The notes beneath the pieces are model-generated. The model ran no database searches. It had not been told where the DNA came from and saw only the letters and a list, made by a program, of their open reading frames with translations. Below are positions 25,722-34,815 of a stretch of 64,000 nucleotides of DNA, piece after piece. How positions within the stretch are numbered: the first letter of the stretch is position 1; every line of letters begins with the position of its first letter. The position numbers and the translations under genes are program-made. Source of the DNA: Phycisphaerales bacterium (GTDB taxonomy: Bacteria; Planctomycetota; Phycisphaerae; Phycisphaerales; SM1A02); the NCBI GenBank assembly GCA_022447205.1, contig JAKVBQ010000008.1, forward strand, positions 39,746 to 103,745. Direction: 5' to 3'.

Positions 25722-26530
25722 CGGCGAACGATCGAAAGATCCTGCTGAGCTTCGATGTCGAGGAGTTCGATCTCCCGAACGACTTCGGTGGCGTGGTGGA
25801 CGAGTCGGAGCAGCTCTCGGTCGGCCGCGAAGCGTTCGAACGAACCCTCGACCTGCTGGACCGGATCAACATCCCGGCAACCCTGTTCCTGACCGGGCGG
25901 ATCGCGGAGCACTGCGCCGATCTCGTCCGTGACGCCGCGGGCACCCATGAGATCGCTTCACATGGCGTGCGTCACGACCGGTTCGAGATGCAGGACTACG
26001 CCGAGTCCAGGCGCATGCTCGAATCATGCTCCGGAACGACAGTCACCGGTTTCAGGATGGCACGCCTGCAGCCGGTCGATGTCGAGGCACTCAGGTCGGC
26101 AGGCTACGACTACGACAGCTCGGAGAATCCGATCCGCCTCCCCGGGCGCTACGACAACCGACACCTCCCCCGCCGACCGCGGATCGAGGATGAACTGGTT
26201 CGCATCCCGATCTCGACGACACCGCGCCTGCGGATCCCTCTCTTCTGGCTCGCCTTCCGCCACATGCCCCGACCGATCCTGCGTGCCTCGCTCCGACGGA
26301 CCCTCGATGCAGACGGCCACCTCGTCCTCTTCTTCCACCCGTGGGAACTGCTCGAACTCCGACGTTCGCGACATCCAATGCCGCGCGTGGTTCGCCATGG
26401 CGGTGGGAGTCGGCTCGCTCGTCGCATCGAGGTCGAACTCGGCCGACTCCGCGATCGAGCGACGTTCGCCCACATGAAGGACCTTGCCGACTCCATTCGT
26501 GCAAGGGCCACACCGGCACGGGACGACTGA
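25718..26530 (+). CDS. Polysaccharide deacetylase family protein
   Basis: A 270-residue NodB-type carbohydrate esterase. It opens with ILLSFDVEEFDLP (catalytic and metal Asp), then IPATLFLTGRIAEHC, EIASHGVRHDRF (metal His pair), GFRMARLQPVD (usual GFRAP) and VLFFHPWEL. This order matches the PdaA/DUF3473-like deacetylases found in exopolysaccharide clusters. No signal peptide, so it acts in the cytoplasm. Translationally coupled to the upstream GT2 gene (ATGA overlap), which suggests a two-step glycan modification. Confidence 0.87.
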   Translation: MTANDRKILLSFDVEEFDLPNDFGGVVDESEQLSVGREAFERTLDLLDRINIPATLFLTGRIAEHCADLVRDAAGTHEIASHGVRHDRFEMQDYAESRRMLESCSGTTVTGFRMARLQPVDVEALRSAGYDYDSSENPIRLPGRYDNRHLPRRPRIEDELVRIPISTTPRLRIPLFWLAFRHMPRPILRASLRRTLDADGHLVLFFHPWELLELRRSRHPMPRVVRHGGGSRLARRIEVELGRLRDRATFAHMKDLADSIRARATPARDD

Positions 26531-26581
26531 CTCCTTCGAAGCAGTGCGTCCCGCACCGGCCGTGACCGGACCGCCGAAGCA

Positions 26582-29029
26582 TCAGCCACCGGCACCGGGC
26601 CTCCCGGTCATCCCCCAGGCTTCGGTGTCGGGTCGACGCCCCGAACGACCGTCACAGGAGAGACCATAGGCCTCGATGATCGCGAGCACGTCGGTGACAC
26701 CCACCGCGCCGTCCCCGTCGATGTCGAACCGGTCGTCCCAACCTTCGTCACCTTCGACCGAGCCGTACCGCGAGATCAGCTCGAGCAGATCACCAACACC
26801 GATGATCCCGTCCTGGTCGACGTCCTCGGGGCAGTCCGTGCAGCGCGATTCGAGATCGGGACCGAGGTCCAGCGAACGAAGCGCGTGCTCGATCCGGTCG
26901 ATGATGAGGCAGTCCTCGTCGGGAAGCATCAGCATGCCACCCGATTCGAACGCGTAGTGCTGCCCCGCTTCGATGGCGTTCTGATCGTCCGCCACGGCGA
27001 TGATCCGTGCTCCGATCTGACCGGCCAGTTCGCCCGCGCGCCTCGCGAAGACCATGTCCGTGGATGCCTCATGGTCATCATCGCATCCACCCGGATAGTT
27101 GTCGGTGACATGAATGATGATCCTGCCGGCACCGGCTCGGAACGGCTCATCGAAGCGATCAGCGTTCGCCAGGCAGACCGGTGGATGCTCGCACAGCGTG
27201 GGATCGCCGTCGGCGTCGCAGCACGGCGAAGGATCACCGCTCGCACAGTCCACGGCCTCACCCTGGAGCAGCACCTCGTAGAGGGCGCGATCCGATGCTT
27301 CCGACGTGCCGCCCCCACCGGAGAGCTCGAGGCCGGCGACCGCCTCCCTGAAGACGGCGATGTCCTCACCCAGACGATGTTCGACCCGGACCGTGTCACG
27401 GAAACTGACCAGGCCGAGCCTTGCGCACCCGTTCGATCGTTCCTCGATGATGGCAAGGAGCTTCGAGTCCTCGGAATCGAGATCCTCGGTCAGGGTGTAG
27501 AACGTCTCGCCCTTGCTTGCCGTGACGTCGAAGACGAAGACGACATCGAGTCGCCCCTCGCATTCGTCGGGAATGCCGTCACCATCCTCGTCGAGGCTCT
27601 CGCCCGAAGCGATGTCGAGGTCGTCGAACCGACCGTTGCCGTTGCAGTCGGACGTCGATCCGTCCTGGTTCTCGCATTCATCGGGCACACCGTTCCCATT
27701 GCAGTCGGTGAGGGTGCCGTCGAGGAGCTGGCAGCTGTCGAGGAAGCCGTCCTCGGTGCAGTCGAGCGCGGGATCCGCCATGATCTGTTCGAAATCGGCG
27801 ACACCGTCGGCATCACAGTCCACCCGGACCAGCGAGAGGTACGCCTCGCCCGATCCGCCCGCGAAGAGGTCACCGGTCAGTGCATGCCCGCCCCCGACAT
27901 CGACCGAGGCGGTGGCCCCGTCACTGGTACCGCGCAGTCGTATGGTGGGAACGAACCCCTCACCGGCGGCGAACACGTGGGCATGGACATTGTGTCCGCC
28001 CCAGGAACCACCGCTCCCGACGAGGAGGTCGTCTCCATCGATGGCGACACTGCGACCGAACTGCGAGGCATCCTCGGGCGAGGCGATCACCTGATCGAGT
28101 ACCCACTGCCCACCATCGAACTCGTAGACATACACCCTGCCGTCATCACCGACTGCCGGCGCACCGACCACGATCCGACCGTTCGCCGCATCAAGGGAGC
28201 CACCGAAGTTTTCCGCGCCGGGCGGTGCCGAGATGGTGAGCATCGGCGGCGTCGGGAGGGAATCGGCATCCCCGACCTTGCAGATGAAGATCTCGTCGCG
28301 ACCCGGCGCCGAGATCACGACCGAACGATCCCCCGCCTCCCAGGCGAGCGCATGACCGAAACCGTCACCCTCGAGGCCGTCGGGAAGCCTGAATGTCTCA
28401 TCCAGGAGCCACTGACCGTCCTCGGAACGGACATGCCGTTCGACGAGACCGTCACGTGCACCGGGTGCACCGATGTAGAGTCCATCGAGATCGTCGAACA
28501 CGATGCATGACCCGAAGGATGCGCTCGAGACGATCCGATCCGGAACGATCGCCTGCATGTACTCGAAGGCGTTCGGAAGCCGCTGGTAGAGGAACACCCC
28601 ACCCGCGTCGTTCGCATCAGGACCGTTCAGGTACGGCGCGCCGACCGCGACGAACTGGCCCGATCGAGCGATCGAGGAACCGAACGCGGGGTGGAGATCG
28701 GGATCGCCGCCATCGGTCCCTCCGCCATCAGGCTCGGGATCCGGAACGGAGAGGATGAACGGATCGGCCCAGTCGAAACCGGCACCACCCTGCACCCAGA
28801 CGCGTACCGTCCCCTGCCTGAGCAGCGAGGTGTCGTCTGCCGGTGCACCCACCAGCACCATGCCCTGACTCATCAGGACACAGGCTCCGTGCCGGGCGCT
28901 GGGCGAGGCATCAACGGCCTCCAGCACCTGGAATGGATCCTGATCCTCGGCTGAACTCCCCGCCCAACCCGTGCCGACGATGCAGGCGATCGCGAAAGCC
29001 AGCACACCACTCGATTCTCTTGTCTTCAT
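26582..29029 (-). CDS. Secreted FG-GAP / von Willebrand A protein with dockerin
   Basis: An 815-residue exported protein. The start at 29029 (MKTRESSGVLAFAI) has GGAG 6 bases upstream. Residues about 40-400 form FG-GAP-like beta-propeller blades (GVFLYQ, RVYVYEFDGGQW, FGRSVAIDGDDLLVGSG). Next come Ca-binding phrases DCNGNGVPDECE and DCNGNGRFDDLD, then a von Willebrand A domain (VVFVFDVTASKGETF, LSGGGGTSEASDRAL, IIIHVTDNYPGGC). The metal site reads DVTAS instead of DxSxS. The C-terminus is a dockerin (CPEDVDQDGIIGVGDLLELIS; DGDGAVGVTDVLAIIEAYG). A role in adhesion or surface assembly is inferred. Confidence 0.82.
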   Translation of the reverse strand: MKTRESSGVLAFAIACIVGTGWAGSSAEDQDPFQVLEAVDASPSARHGACVLMSQGMVLVGAPADDTSLLRQGTVRVWVQGGAGFDWADPFILSVPDPEPDGGGTDGGDPDLHPAFGSSIARSGQFVAVGAPYLNGPDANDAGGVFLYQRLPNAFEYMQAIVPDRIVSSASFGSCIVFDDLDGLYIGAPGARDGLVERHVRSEDGQWLLDETFRLPDGLEGDGFGHALAWEAGDRSVVISAPGRDEIFICKVGDADSLPTPPMLTISAPPGAENFGGSLDAANGRIVVGAPAVGDDGRVYVYEFDGGQWVLDQVIASPEDASQFGRSVAIDGDDLLVGSGGSWGGHNVHAHVFAAGEGFVPTIRLRGTSDGATASVDVGGGHALTGDLFAGGSGEAYLSLVRVDCDADGVADFEQIMADPALDCTEDGFLDSCQLLDGTLTDCNGNGVPDECENQDGSTSDCNGNGRFDDLDIASGESLDEDGDGIPDECEGRLDVVFVFDVTASKGETFYTLTEDLDSEDSKLLAIIEERSNGCARLGLVSFRDTVRVEHRLGEDIAVFREAVAGLELSGGGGTSEASDRALYEVLLQGEAVDCASGDPSPCCDADGDPTLCEHPPVCLANADRFDEPFRAGAGRIIIHVTDNYPGGCDDDHEASTDMVFARRAGELAGQIGARIIAVADDQNAIEAGQHYAFESGGMLMLPDEDCLIIDRIEHALRSLDLGPDLESRCTDCPEDVDQDGIIGVGDLLELISRYGSVEGDEGWDDRFDIDGDGAVGVTDVLAIIEAYGLSCDGRSGRRPDTEAWGMTGRPGAGG

Positions 29030-29191
29030 CGGTTGCTCCAACAAGCCCCTGGTCATGAACGATGCGCGGCTGCGACATGACAGCCCGCTCGACATGAAGA
29101 GGCGCGTGATGGCGCATCCGTACGAGCAACCGACGTCTTTTCTCGAATGGCAGGCAGGAAAGCCGCTGACGAGCCGCCAGAGGCGAAGGGG

Positions 29192-30166
29192 TCACTGCTG
29201 CTGTTGCTGCTGCTGGTCCTCGGCACCACCGTGGCGGGGATGCTGGTGATCCCGATCGACCTCGGTCGGGATCACCGGATAGAGGGGAAGATCCATGGAA
29301 TCGGTCCGCATCAAGGGGGCTCGGTGCGCCCTCGCCTCGAGCGACCGGATGTAGACCTCGGTCTCGAGGGTCTCGCTCGCATTGCCGGCGTAGATCCCCC
29401 GGTTGGGCGGGACGTCGTCATAGCTCCGCCCGTAGGCGACCACGACGTGGTGCACGCCGGGATCGACATGATGCGTCGCGTCGTAGGGCAGCCAGCCCGA
29501 GGAAGGCGACCAGAGCTCGAACCAGGCATGCGACTCGGCCGGCTCATCGCGACCGGACTGGTGGAGATAACCGTTGACGTACCGGGCAGGTATCCCCGAG
29601 AGTCTCGCGAGTCCGATCGAGAGATGCGCGAAGTCCTGGCAGACGCCGGCACGCTTGGTGAGCACCTCTTCCGTGGTCGAGTCGTAACGGGTGACCTCCG
29701 GCATGTACGTGAAGGTTTCCTTCAGATGACCGGACAACCGCTGCACCCATTCGCCGATCGTGCCGGCATCGGCGAGTCCAGCTTCACGATGCACGCGTTC
29801 CAGCGCATCCGTGTGCAGGATCGGCCCACCGAACTCGAGGAACTCGAATTCGCGTATGCCGTGACCGCTCACCGGCAGGGAATCGGTGCACGTGGAGGCC
29901 GCCTGATCGGGCACGCTCGTCTCGACGACGCTGCGGCACAGCACCTCGATCCGGTCGTGCCAGTCCGCGATCGCGAACCAGTGGTAGATGTTCCCCAGCC
30001 AGTCCTCGGCCCACCGTGCGGGCCGGGTCCTCGGTCCGACCTCGAGGTTCCATTCGAGCAGCGCCTGGTTCCGTTTCGATCGAGGCTGCATCCGGAGTTC
30101 GACATGCGACTCATGGATGTAGTCGTCGTACCTGAAACGGAGCCTGTGTTCGATCTCGAGCAGCAT
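29192..30166 (-). CDS. Transglutaminase-like cysteine protease family protein
   Basis: A 324-residue protein with the N-terminal region typical of bacterial transglutaminase-like proteins (MLLEIEHRLRFRYDDYI, then ELRMQPRSKRNQ) and a complete catalytic triad: Cys in RAGVCQDFAHL, His in SHAWFELW and Asp in LPYDATHH. Third gene of an operon with the ATP-grasp and alpha-E proteins, 9 bases after alpha-E; this trio recurs in many bacteria and is thought to make and process a peptide, but no product is proven. The C-terminus ends in seven glutamines. Confidence 0.9.
   Translation of the reverse strand: MLLEIEHRLRFRYDDYIHESHVELRMQPRSKRNQALLEWNLEVGPRTRPARWAEDWLGNIYHWFAIADWHDRIEVLCRSVVETSVPDQAASTCTDSLPVSGHGIREFEFLEFGGPILHTDALERVHREAGLADAGTIGEWVQRLSGHLKETFTYMPEVTRYDSTTEEVLTKRAGVCQDFAHLSIGLARLSGIPARYVNGYLHQSGRDEPAESHAWFELWSPSSGWLPYDATHHVDPGVHHVVVAYGRSYDDVPPNRGIYAGNASETLETEVYIRSLEARAHRAPLMRTDSMDLPLYPVIPTEVDRDHQHPRHGGAEDQQQQQQQ
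29195..29215 (-). repeat. CAG/CAA repeat encoding Gln7 at a C-terminus
   Basis: Seven glutamine codons (CAG x3, CAA, CAG x3 on the minus strand) immediately precede the stop of the transglutaminase gene. The near-perfect triplet repeat could vary in length by slippage. Confidence 0.9.
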
Positions 30167-30175
30167 CCAAGAACC

Positions 30176-31117
30176 TCACACCCTGAAGAAACGATCCGTG
30201 ATCGATGCGTTCAACCGCCCGATCTCATCCGCGAGTGATGCCAGCCCGTCCGGCCTGAGCGATTCACCCGGTGATTCCGCCGCCTCGAAACGGAGGCGTG
30301 CGACGAGCATGCCGACCCGCCGGATGGGGTCGGTCGAGTGCCCGTGTCGCTCGACGCTCTCGAGGCACCGCTCGACTTCCGTGAGGCACGGAAGCACCCC
30401 GCGCGGCGCCTGGGGCGCAAGGACCAGGAAGCTCGCGATCCGTTCGGCATCGAGGCGCGCCCCGGCGACCCGGCGATAGGCATCGAGCGCAGCGACCATT
30501 CGAAGGAGGGAGCGCATCCTCGCGTAGAGGACCGGGGCCTGTTCATCGCTCTTCCCGACCAGGCCCGGAAGCATGACCTCGAGGACGCAGGTGGTGCGGA
30601 AGGCCCTCTCGAGCATCGTCCCCGCCTGGAGGAAGCGCCAGGGATCGCCACGACCCGCGGTGTGTTCCATCGCCCCGCAGACCATGAAGATCCGTCGTTC
30701 GATCTCCTCCATCGCGGAACGCATGGCAACCAGTCCCCTGGGCGGATGTTCCGACCAGTCTTCGACGAGATGCCAGGTCTCGTTCAGGAGCGTGAAGACC
30801 TCGGTCCCCGCGGCACCCATGAAGGCACGTGCGTTCTCGCGTGCGGAATGGAGGCTGGCGACTGCGGACATCGGATCACTCCGATGGAAGAGCAGCCGCT
30901 CGATCCGTTCATCCGGGCGCTCGCAGTCCCACGAGCCGAGGGAGAAGATCCTGGCGATGTCCTGCCAGATGCCCGGCGGCAGTTCCGGATCGATGCCGCT
31001 GATCTCGGCACAGAGGGACTCGATGCTTCGTGCCGCGCGCACCAGGCTCGATGCCCGCTCGACATAGCGACCGATCCAATAGGCGCTTTCAGCGGCACGG
31101 GAAAGGGTGACGGTCAT
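30176..31117 (-). CDS. Alpha-E domain-containing protein
   Basis: A 313-residue all-helical protein of the alpha-E family. The opening LSRAAESAYWIGRYVERASSLVR is the family hallmark (usually LSRVAERLYWMGRYLERAE), followed by SLHSARENARAFMGA and LDAYRRV. Function is unknown, but the family is almost always encoded between a circularly permuted ATP-grasp protein and a transglutaminase, as here. The start overlaps the ATP-grasp stop by 4 bases (ATGA), with GGAGGGG upstream. Confidence 0.93.
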   Translation of the reverse strand: MTVTLSRAAESAYWIGRYVERASSLVRAARSIESLCAEISGIDPELPPGIWQDIARIFSLGSWDCERPDERIERLLFHRSDPMSAVASLHSARENARAFMGAAGTEVFTLLNETWHLVEDWSEHPPRGLVAMRSAMEEIERRIFMVCGAMEHTAGRGDPWRFLQAGTMLERAFRTTCVLEVMLPGLVGKSDEQAPVLYARMRSLLRMVAALDAYRRVAGARLDAERIASFLVLAPQAPRGVLPCLTEVERCLESVERHGHSTDPIRRVGMLVARLRFEAAESPGESLRPDGLASLADEIGRLNASITDRFFRV

Positions 31118-32559
31118 CGCACCCCTCCGCTTCCCTGAGCCAGGACCCAGGTGTCCTTGCTTCCCCCGCCCTGCGAGGAGTTCACGACATAGGACCCTCT
31201 TTCAAGTGCCACGCGCGTCAAGCCCCCGGGAAGGATCCGGGTCCGGTCACCGACCAGGGCGAACACCCTCAGGTCCACCCGACGTGGTTCGAATGAGGTG
31301 CCGAAGTGAGTCGGATGCGAACTGAACTCGACAAGGTGCTGTGCGATGTACTGGCTCGGATCATCCTCGAAGCAGGCCCTGAACGCCTCGATCTCCGCCC
31401 GGGAGGCGGTCGGACCGACCAGCATCCCGTAGCCTCCGGCTCCGCCTGCAAGCTTCACGACCATCTCGTGCATGTGCTCGCGGATGTAGGCGGCATCATC
31501 GGCAAGCCAGCCTCTCCAGGTCCGGACCTGCTGGATGACGGGGTCCTCGTCGAGGAAGAACCTGATCAGGTCGGGAATGCAGGGATACACGGCCTTGTTG
31601 TCCGCGATGCCGGAACCGGGTGCGTTCGCCAGGGCGACGTTTCCGGTCCGGTAGGCGTGCATCAGGCCGGGAACGCCGAGCATGCTCCCATGATCGAACG
31701 AGACCGGATCAAGGAACTCGTCGTCGATCCTCCGGTAGATGACGTCGACCCGCTGCCGGCCCTCGATCGTGCGCATGAACACCTGGTCGTCCTCGACGAC
31801 CAGGTCCCGGCCCTCGACGAGCGGTGCGCCCATCTCGTTGGCGAGGAAGGAATGCTCGTAGTACGCGGAGTTGTAGATGCCAGGAGTGAGGACGGCGACC
31901 ACGGGATCCTCGCGTCCGTGCGGGGCGGAATGACGGAGGGTGTCCAGAAGCATGCCGGGATAGGTCTCGACCCCGCGGACCGCATGGCCCTGCATCAGTT
32001 CGGGAAAGACCCTGGCGGTGAGGTTCCGGTTCTCGAGGACGTAGCTGACGCCACTCGGACAACGACAGTTGTCCTCGAGCACCAGGAACGACCCGTCACT
32101 GTCTCGAAGGAGATCGCTTCCGACGACATGGGTGTAGATGCCGTGCCGAGGCCTCACCCCGATCACGTTGCGGAGGTACTCCTTCATCGACATGACCAGC
32201 TGGTGCGGGACGAGGCCCTCCTCGAGGGTCCGCTGGGGGCCGTAGATGTCCTCCAGAAGGAGGTTCAGGACGGTGATCCGCTGGGTGATGCCGGACTCGA
32301 TCGCCTGCCATTCGCTGGGACCGATGATCCGGGGCACGAGGTCGAAGGGGAAGATGCGCTCGATGCCATCGTCCTCGCCGTACACCGTGAAGGTGATGCC
32401 CTGGTTCACCAGGGAAAGTCGCTGCATCTCCTCCCGACGCACCAGTTCCTCAGAGCCGAGTTCGTCGAGCCTTGCGAGCACCTCCCGATAGTCGGGGCGC
32501 GGCACACCATCGGCCTCGAGGGCCTCGTCGAATCCACGATCTGCTGCAATCCAGTCCAC
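31114..32559 (-). CDS. Circularly permuted type 2 ATP-grasp protein
   Basis: A 481-residue ATP-grasp ligase predicted to form an amide or peptide bond. Family phrases include GITFTVYGEDDGIERIFPFD, PRHGIYTHVVGSDLLRD, LEDNCRCPSGVSYVLENR, NAPGSGIADNKAVYPCIP, KLAGGAGGYGMLVGP and DLRVFALVG. The GTG at 32559 is chosen as start: TACGAT ends 8 bases before it and a TTGCGG lies 16 bases further up. An upstream in-frame ATG would run past this promoter. First gene of the ATP-grasp/alpha-E/transglutaminase operon, diverging from the porin gene. Confidence 0.92.
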   Translation of the reverse strand: MDWIAADRGFDEALEADGVPRPDYREVLARLDELGSEELVRREEMQRLSLVNQGITFTVYGEDDGIERIFPFDLVPRIIGPSEWQAIESGITQRITVLNLLLEDIYGPQRTLEEGLVPHQLVMSMKEYLRNVIGVRPRHGIYTHVVGSDLLRDSDGSFLVLEDNCRCPSGVSYVLENRNLTARVFPELMQGHAVRGVETYPGMLLDTLRHSAPHGREDPVVAVLTPGIYNSAYYEHSFLANEMGAPLVEGRDLVVEDDQVFMRTIEGRQRVDVIYRRIDDEFLDPVSFDHGSMLGVPGLMHAYRTGNVALANAPGSGIADNKAVYPCIPDLIRFFLDEDPVIQQVRTWRGWLADDAAYIREHMHEMVVKLAGGAGGYGMLVGPTASRAEIEAFRACFEDDPSQYIAQHLVEFSSHPTHFGTSFEPRRVDLRVFALVGDRTRILPGGLTRVALERGSYVVNSSQGGGSKDTWVLAQGSGGVR

Positions 32560-32567
32560 GGGGCACG

Positions 32568-32595
32568 ATCGTAGGGCCTTCGTGGGGTTCCGCAA
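32568..32595 (-). promoter_or_regulatory. Predicted promoter of the ATP-grasp operon
   Basis: On the minus strand TTGCGG (32595-32590), a 16-base spacer and TACGAT (32573-32568) stand 8 bases before the GTG start. The leader would be only one or two bases. Confidence 0.5.
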
Positions 32596-32618
32596 CCACG
32601 GCCCGCACCTGCCGGCCG

Positions 32619-32630
32619 TAAGATGCCGGC
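32619..32630 (+). promoter_or_regulatory. -10-like element 6 bases before the porin gene
   Basis: TAAGAT at 32619-32624 is followed by 6 bases and the ATG at 32631, without a Shine-Dalgarno. It faces away from the ATP-grasp promoter about 45 bases to the left. Confidence 0.4.
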
Positions 32631-34043
32631 ATGATCGATCACCCATCAAGGCTCCGGGAAGTCACCAGGATCGCGACATGCATCCTGCTTCTCTCATGGG
32701 GAGCGACGGTCGCCAACGCCCAGGCCCCGAACACCCCTCGTGCACACGAACCCATCAAGCTGTCATCGCCTCGGGACGGATCGTTCCTCAGCCTCGCGAC
32801 GATGGAACAGACCAGGCACTGGGCGCCGATCTCGACCTGGACCAGCCCGGAATTCTCCCATGTGGATGACGCACGGGACTGGGATCTCTTCGCGCCACCC
32901 CCTCCGGAGTCTCGTGGCCTCGGTACCGATCCGGTCCTCGGTGCGCCACTCGCCTATCCACTCGCGCCGATCCGCAACGTGATGAACCTGACGTACCAGA
33001 ACAACATCAAGTTCGACATCTACGACGCGCTGGTCTACCAGCACGTCTCGAGAACCATCGACGATGCCCCGGCCGATTCGCTCTTCAACCGATTCGATGC
33101 CACCGTGCACGCCAGAACCTGGAAGATCGAGGGCCAGGGGTCGGGTGTCCTCACATGCAGCGTCCGCGCCAACAACAACCTCCTGGACACCCCCACCCCG
33201 AGCGAGGCGATCGGAGCATTCAGCCCTCTCGACGTCATCGCCAGCAACACCTCCTTCCTGATCAAGCGTCTCGAATTCAGGCAGGCCTTCCTCGATGAAC
33301 AGGTCAGCCTCACGGTCGGCAAGGGCAACCCGAACGACTGCATCGCATCGAACCGCTTTGCATGGGATGAAACGACCCAGTTCATGGCGGCGACCTTCGA
33401 CGGAGGGAACTACCCCGTCGGATACGGCGGGTACATGCCGATCGTCTCCCTGCAGGTGATCCCCTCCGAGGGGTACTACGTCACCGGCGCGGTCACCAGC
33501 GGACTCGGCTCGGCCCATGACCCCTTCTCCACCCTGGATGACGGGCTCTACTGGTGCGCGGGAGAGACCGGCGTGGTGATCGAGGCCGGCGAGGAGCGAC
33601 TGCAGGGCCGCTACTCGATCTCGTTGATGAATTCGAACACCGGGAATGACACCGTCGACCGCGCGACCCGGACCAACGGCAACGCCATGGCCCTGGTCGC
33701 ACAGCAGCAGGTGACGCCGTCGGCCGCATTGTGGTCGCAGTACCTCCTCAGTTCCGACCGGATCGGCCCCGCCGAACAGGAATTCACGTTCGGACTCTCC
33801 ATCGAGGACTGCTTCGGCAGGAATGATGATGGATTCGGCATCGCGGTCGGCTGGAGCAAGCCCTCGACCTCCGCCTACCCGGGCTGGCGGGAACGACTCC
33901 AGTTCGAGTCCTGGTATCGACTGCAACTCACCGAGACCTGGCAGCTCTCACCGGACTTCCAGGTCCTGAGTCGCCCCTCCGACCCGAGTGCTGCGGACCG
34001 GCCGGTCTACGCGGTCGCGCTGCGACTGCTCACCACGTTCTGA
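32631..34043 (+). CDS. OprB-type carbohydrate-selective porin
   Basis: A 470-residue outer-membrane beta-barrel. It has a signal peptide (CILLLSWGATVANAQ), alternating amphipathic strands, the OprB-like stretch LTVGKGNPNDCIASNRFAWDETTQFM, GYGGYMPIVSLQVIP and DGLYWCAGETGVVIE, and it ends in Phe (ALRLLTTF) as barrel proteins do. OprB-family porins take up sugars. Phe-terminated barrel plus the OmpA lipoproteins support a diderm envelope. Confidence 0.8.
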   Translation: MIDHPSRLREVTRIATCILLLSWGATVANAQAPNTPRAHEPIKLSSPRDGSFLSLATMEQTRHWAPISTWTSPEFSHVDDARDWDLFAPPPPESRGLGTDPVLGAPLAYPLAPIRNVMNLTYQNNIKFDIYDALVYQHVSRTIDDAPADSLFNRFDATVHARTWKIEGQGSGVLTCSVRANNNLLDTPTPSEAIGAFSPLDVIASNTSFLIKRLEFRQAFLDEQVSLTVGKGNPNDCIASNRFAWDETTQFMAATFDGGNYPVGYGGYMPIVSLQVIPSEGYYVTGAVTSGLGSAHDPFSTLDDGLYWCAGETGVVIEAGEERLQGRYSISLMNSNTGNDTVDRATRTNGNAMALVAQQQVTPSAALWSQYLLSSDRIGPAEQEFTFGLSIEDCFGRNDDGFGIAVGWSKPSTSAYPGWRERLQFESWYRLQLTETWQLSPDFQVLSRPSDPSAADRPVYAVALRLLTTF

Positions 34044-34060
34044 GCCGGAGTCGCCACGAA

Positions 34061-34747
34061 TCAGGCGACCTCCTCGATGCAACGAGGGCCGTCGTTCGCC
34101 GGGTTGTTCACGAACCGACTCACCTGAATCCCATCAAGCACGCGTTCGGGTGCGGGTGATGCCAGCTTCGCCACGGCATCCAGCGGGGTTCCATCCGAAC
34201 CGTCATCGAGCCATGCCGCCCAGTCCCGTTCGGCGAGAATCACCGGCATCCTGTCGTGCAGCTTCGACATGAAGCGGTTCGGCGTGGTGGTGAGGATGGT
34301 CACCGACTCGACCTCCCGCCCATCAGGCCCCTTCCAGCACGCCCACAAGCCGGCCAGTGCCATGAGTGCCCGATCCTTCCGACGAATCAGCCAGGGCTGC
34401 TTCCCGCTCTCACCGGGGGCCCATTCGAAGAAACCCGTGGCCGGCACGAGACACCGGTGATCAACCCACGCCTTTCGGAATGAAGGCTTCTCGGGTGCGG
34501 TCTCGGACCGCGCATTGATCATGCGACTGCCGATCGAGGCATCCTTCGCCCAGGAGGGGATCAGTCCCCAGTGCATCCCTCCGACATCACGACGAGGCGT
34601 CCCATTCAACTGGAGCATCCGCCTGACGACCGGGATTCGCTGGGTGGGAGCGATGTTGAAGCGAGGCTGCCAGGAGAAGCGGACGACGGCATCGAATGCC
34701 GAACCGACATCATCCGGCCCTTCCTGTAGACAGTAGCGTCCGCACAT
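34061..34747 (-). CDS. SOS response-associated peptidase family protein (SRAP, YedK/HMCES)
   Basis: A 228-residue protein that forms a covalent adduct with abasic sites in single-stranded DNA. Mature Cys2 follows the initiator in MCGRYCL; other hallmarks are FNIAPTQRIPVV, MHWGLIPSWAKD, NARSETAPEKPSF, RCLVPATGFFEW (catalytic Glu) and LHDRMPVIL (catalytic His). The start at 34747 is fixed by the need for Cys at position 2. Convergent with the porin gene and divergent from the methyltransferase. Confidence 0.95.
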   Translation of the reverse strand: MCGRYCLQEGPDDVGSAFDAVVRFSWQPRFNIAPTQRIPVVRRMLQLNGTPRRDVGGMHWGLIPSWAKDASIGSRMINARSETAPEKPSFRKAWVDHRCLVPATGFFEWAPGESGKQPWLIRRKDRALMALAGLWACWKGPDGREVESVTILTTTPNRFMSKLHDRMPVILAERDWAAWLDDGSDGTPLDAVAKLASPAPERVLDGIQVSRFVNNPANDGPRCIEEVA

Positions 34748-34815
34748 CTCTGGCTCTCCACGGAAAGCGTAGCATACGGACACTCGAATCCCCGGACATG
34801 AACGGAGCACGATCG

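Noticed and set aside
29195..29215. CAG repeat as a regulatory microsatellite
   Set aside because: It lies inside the coding region just before the stop and is too short to show phase variation from one sequence.
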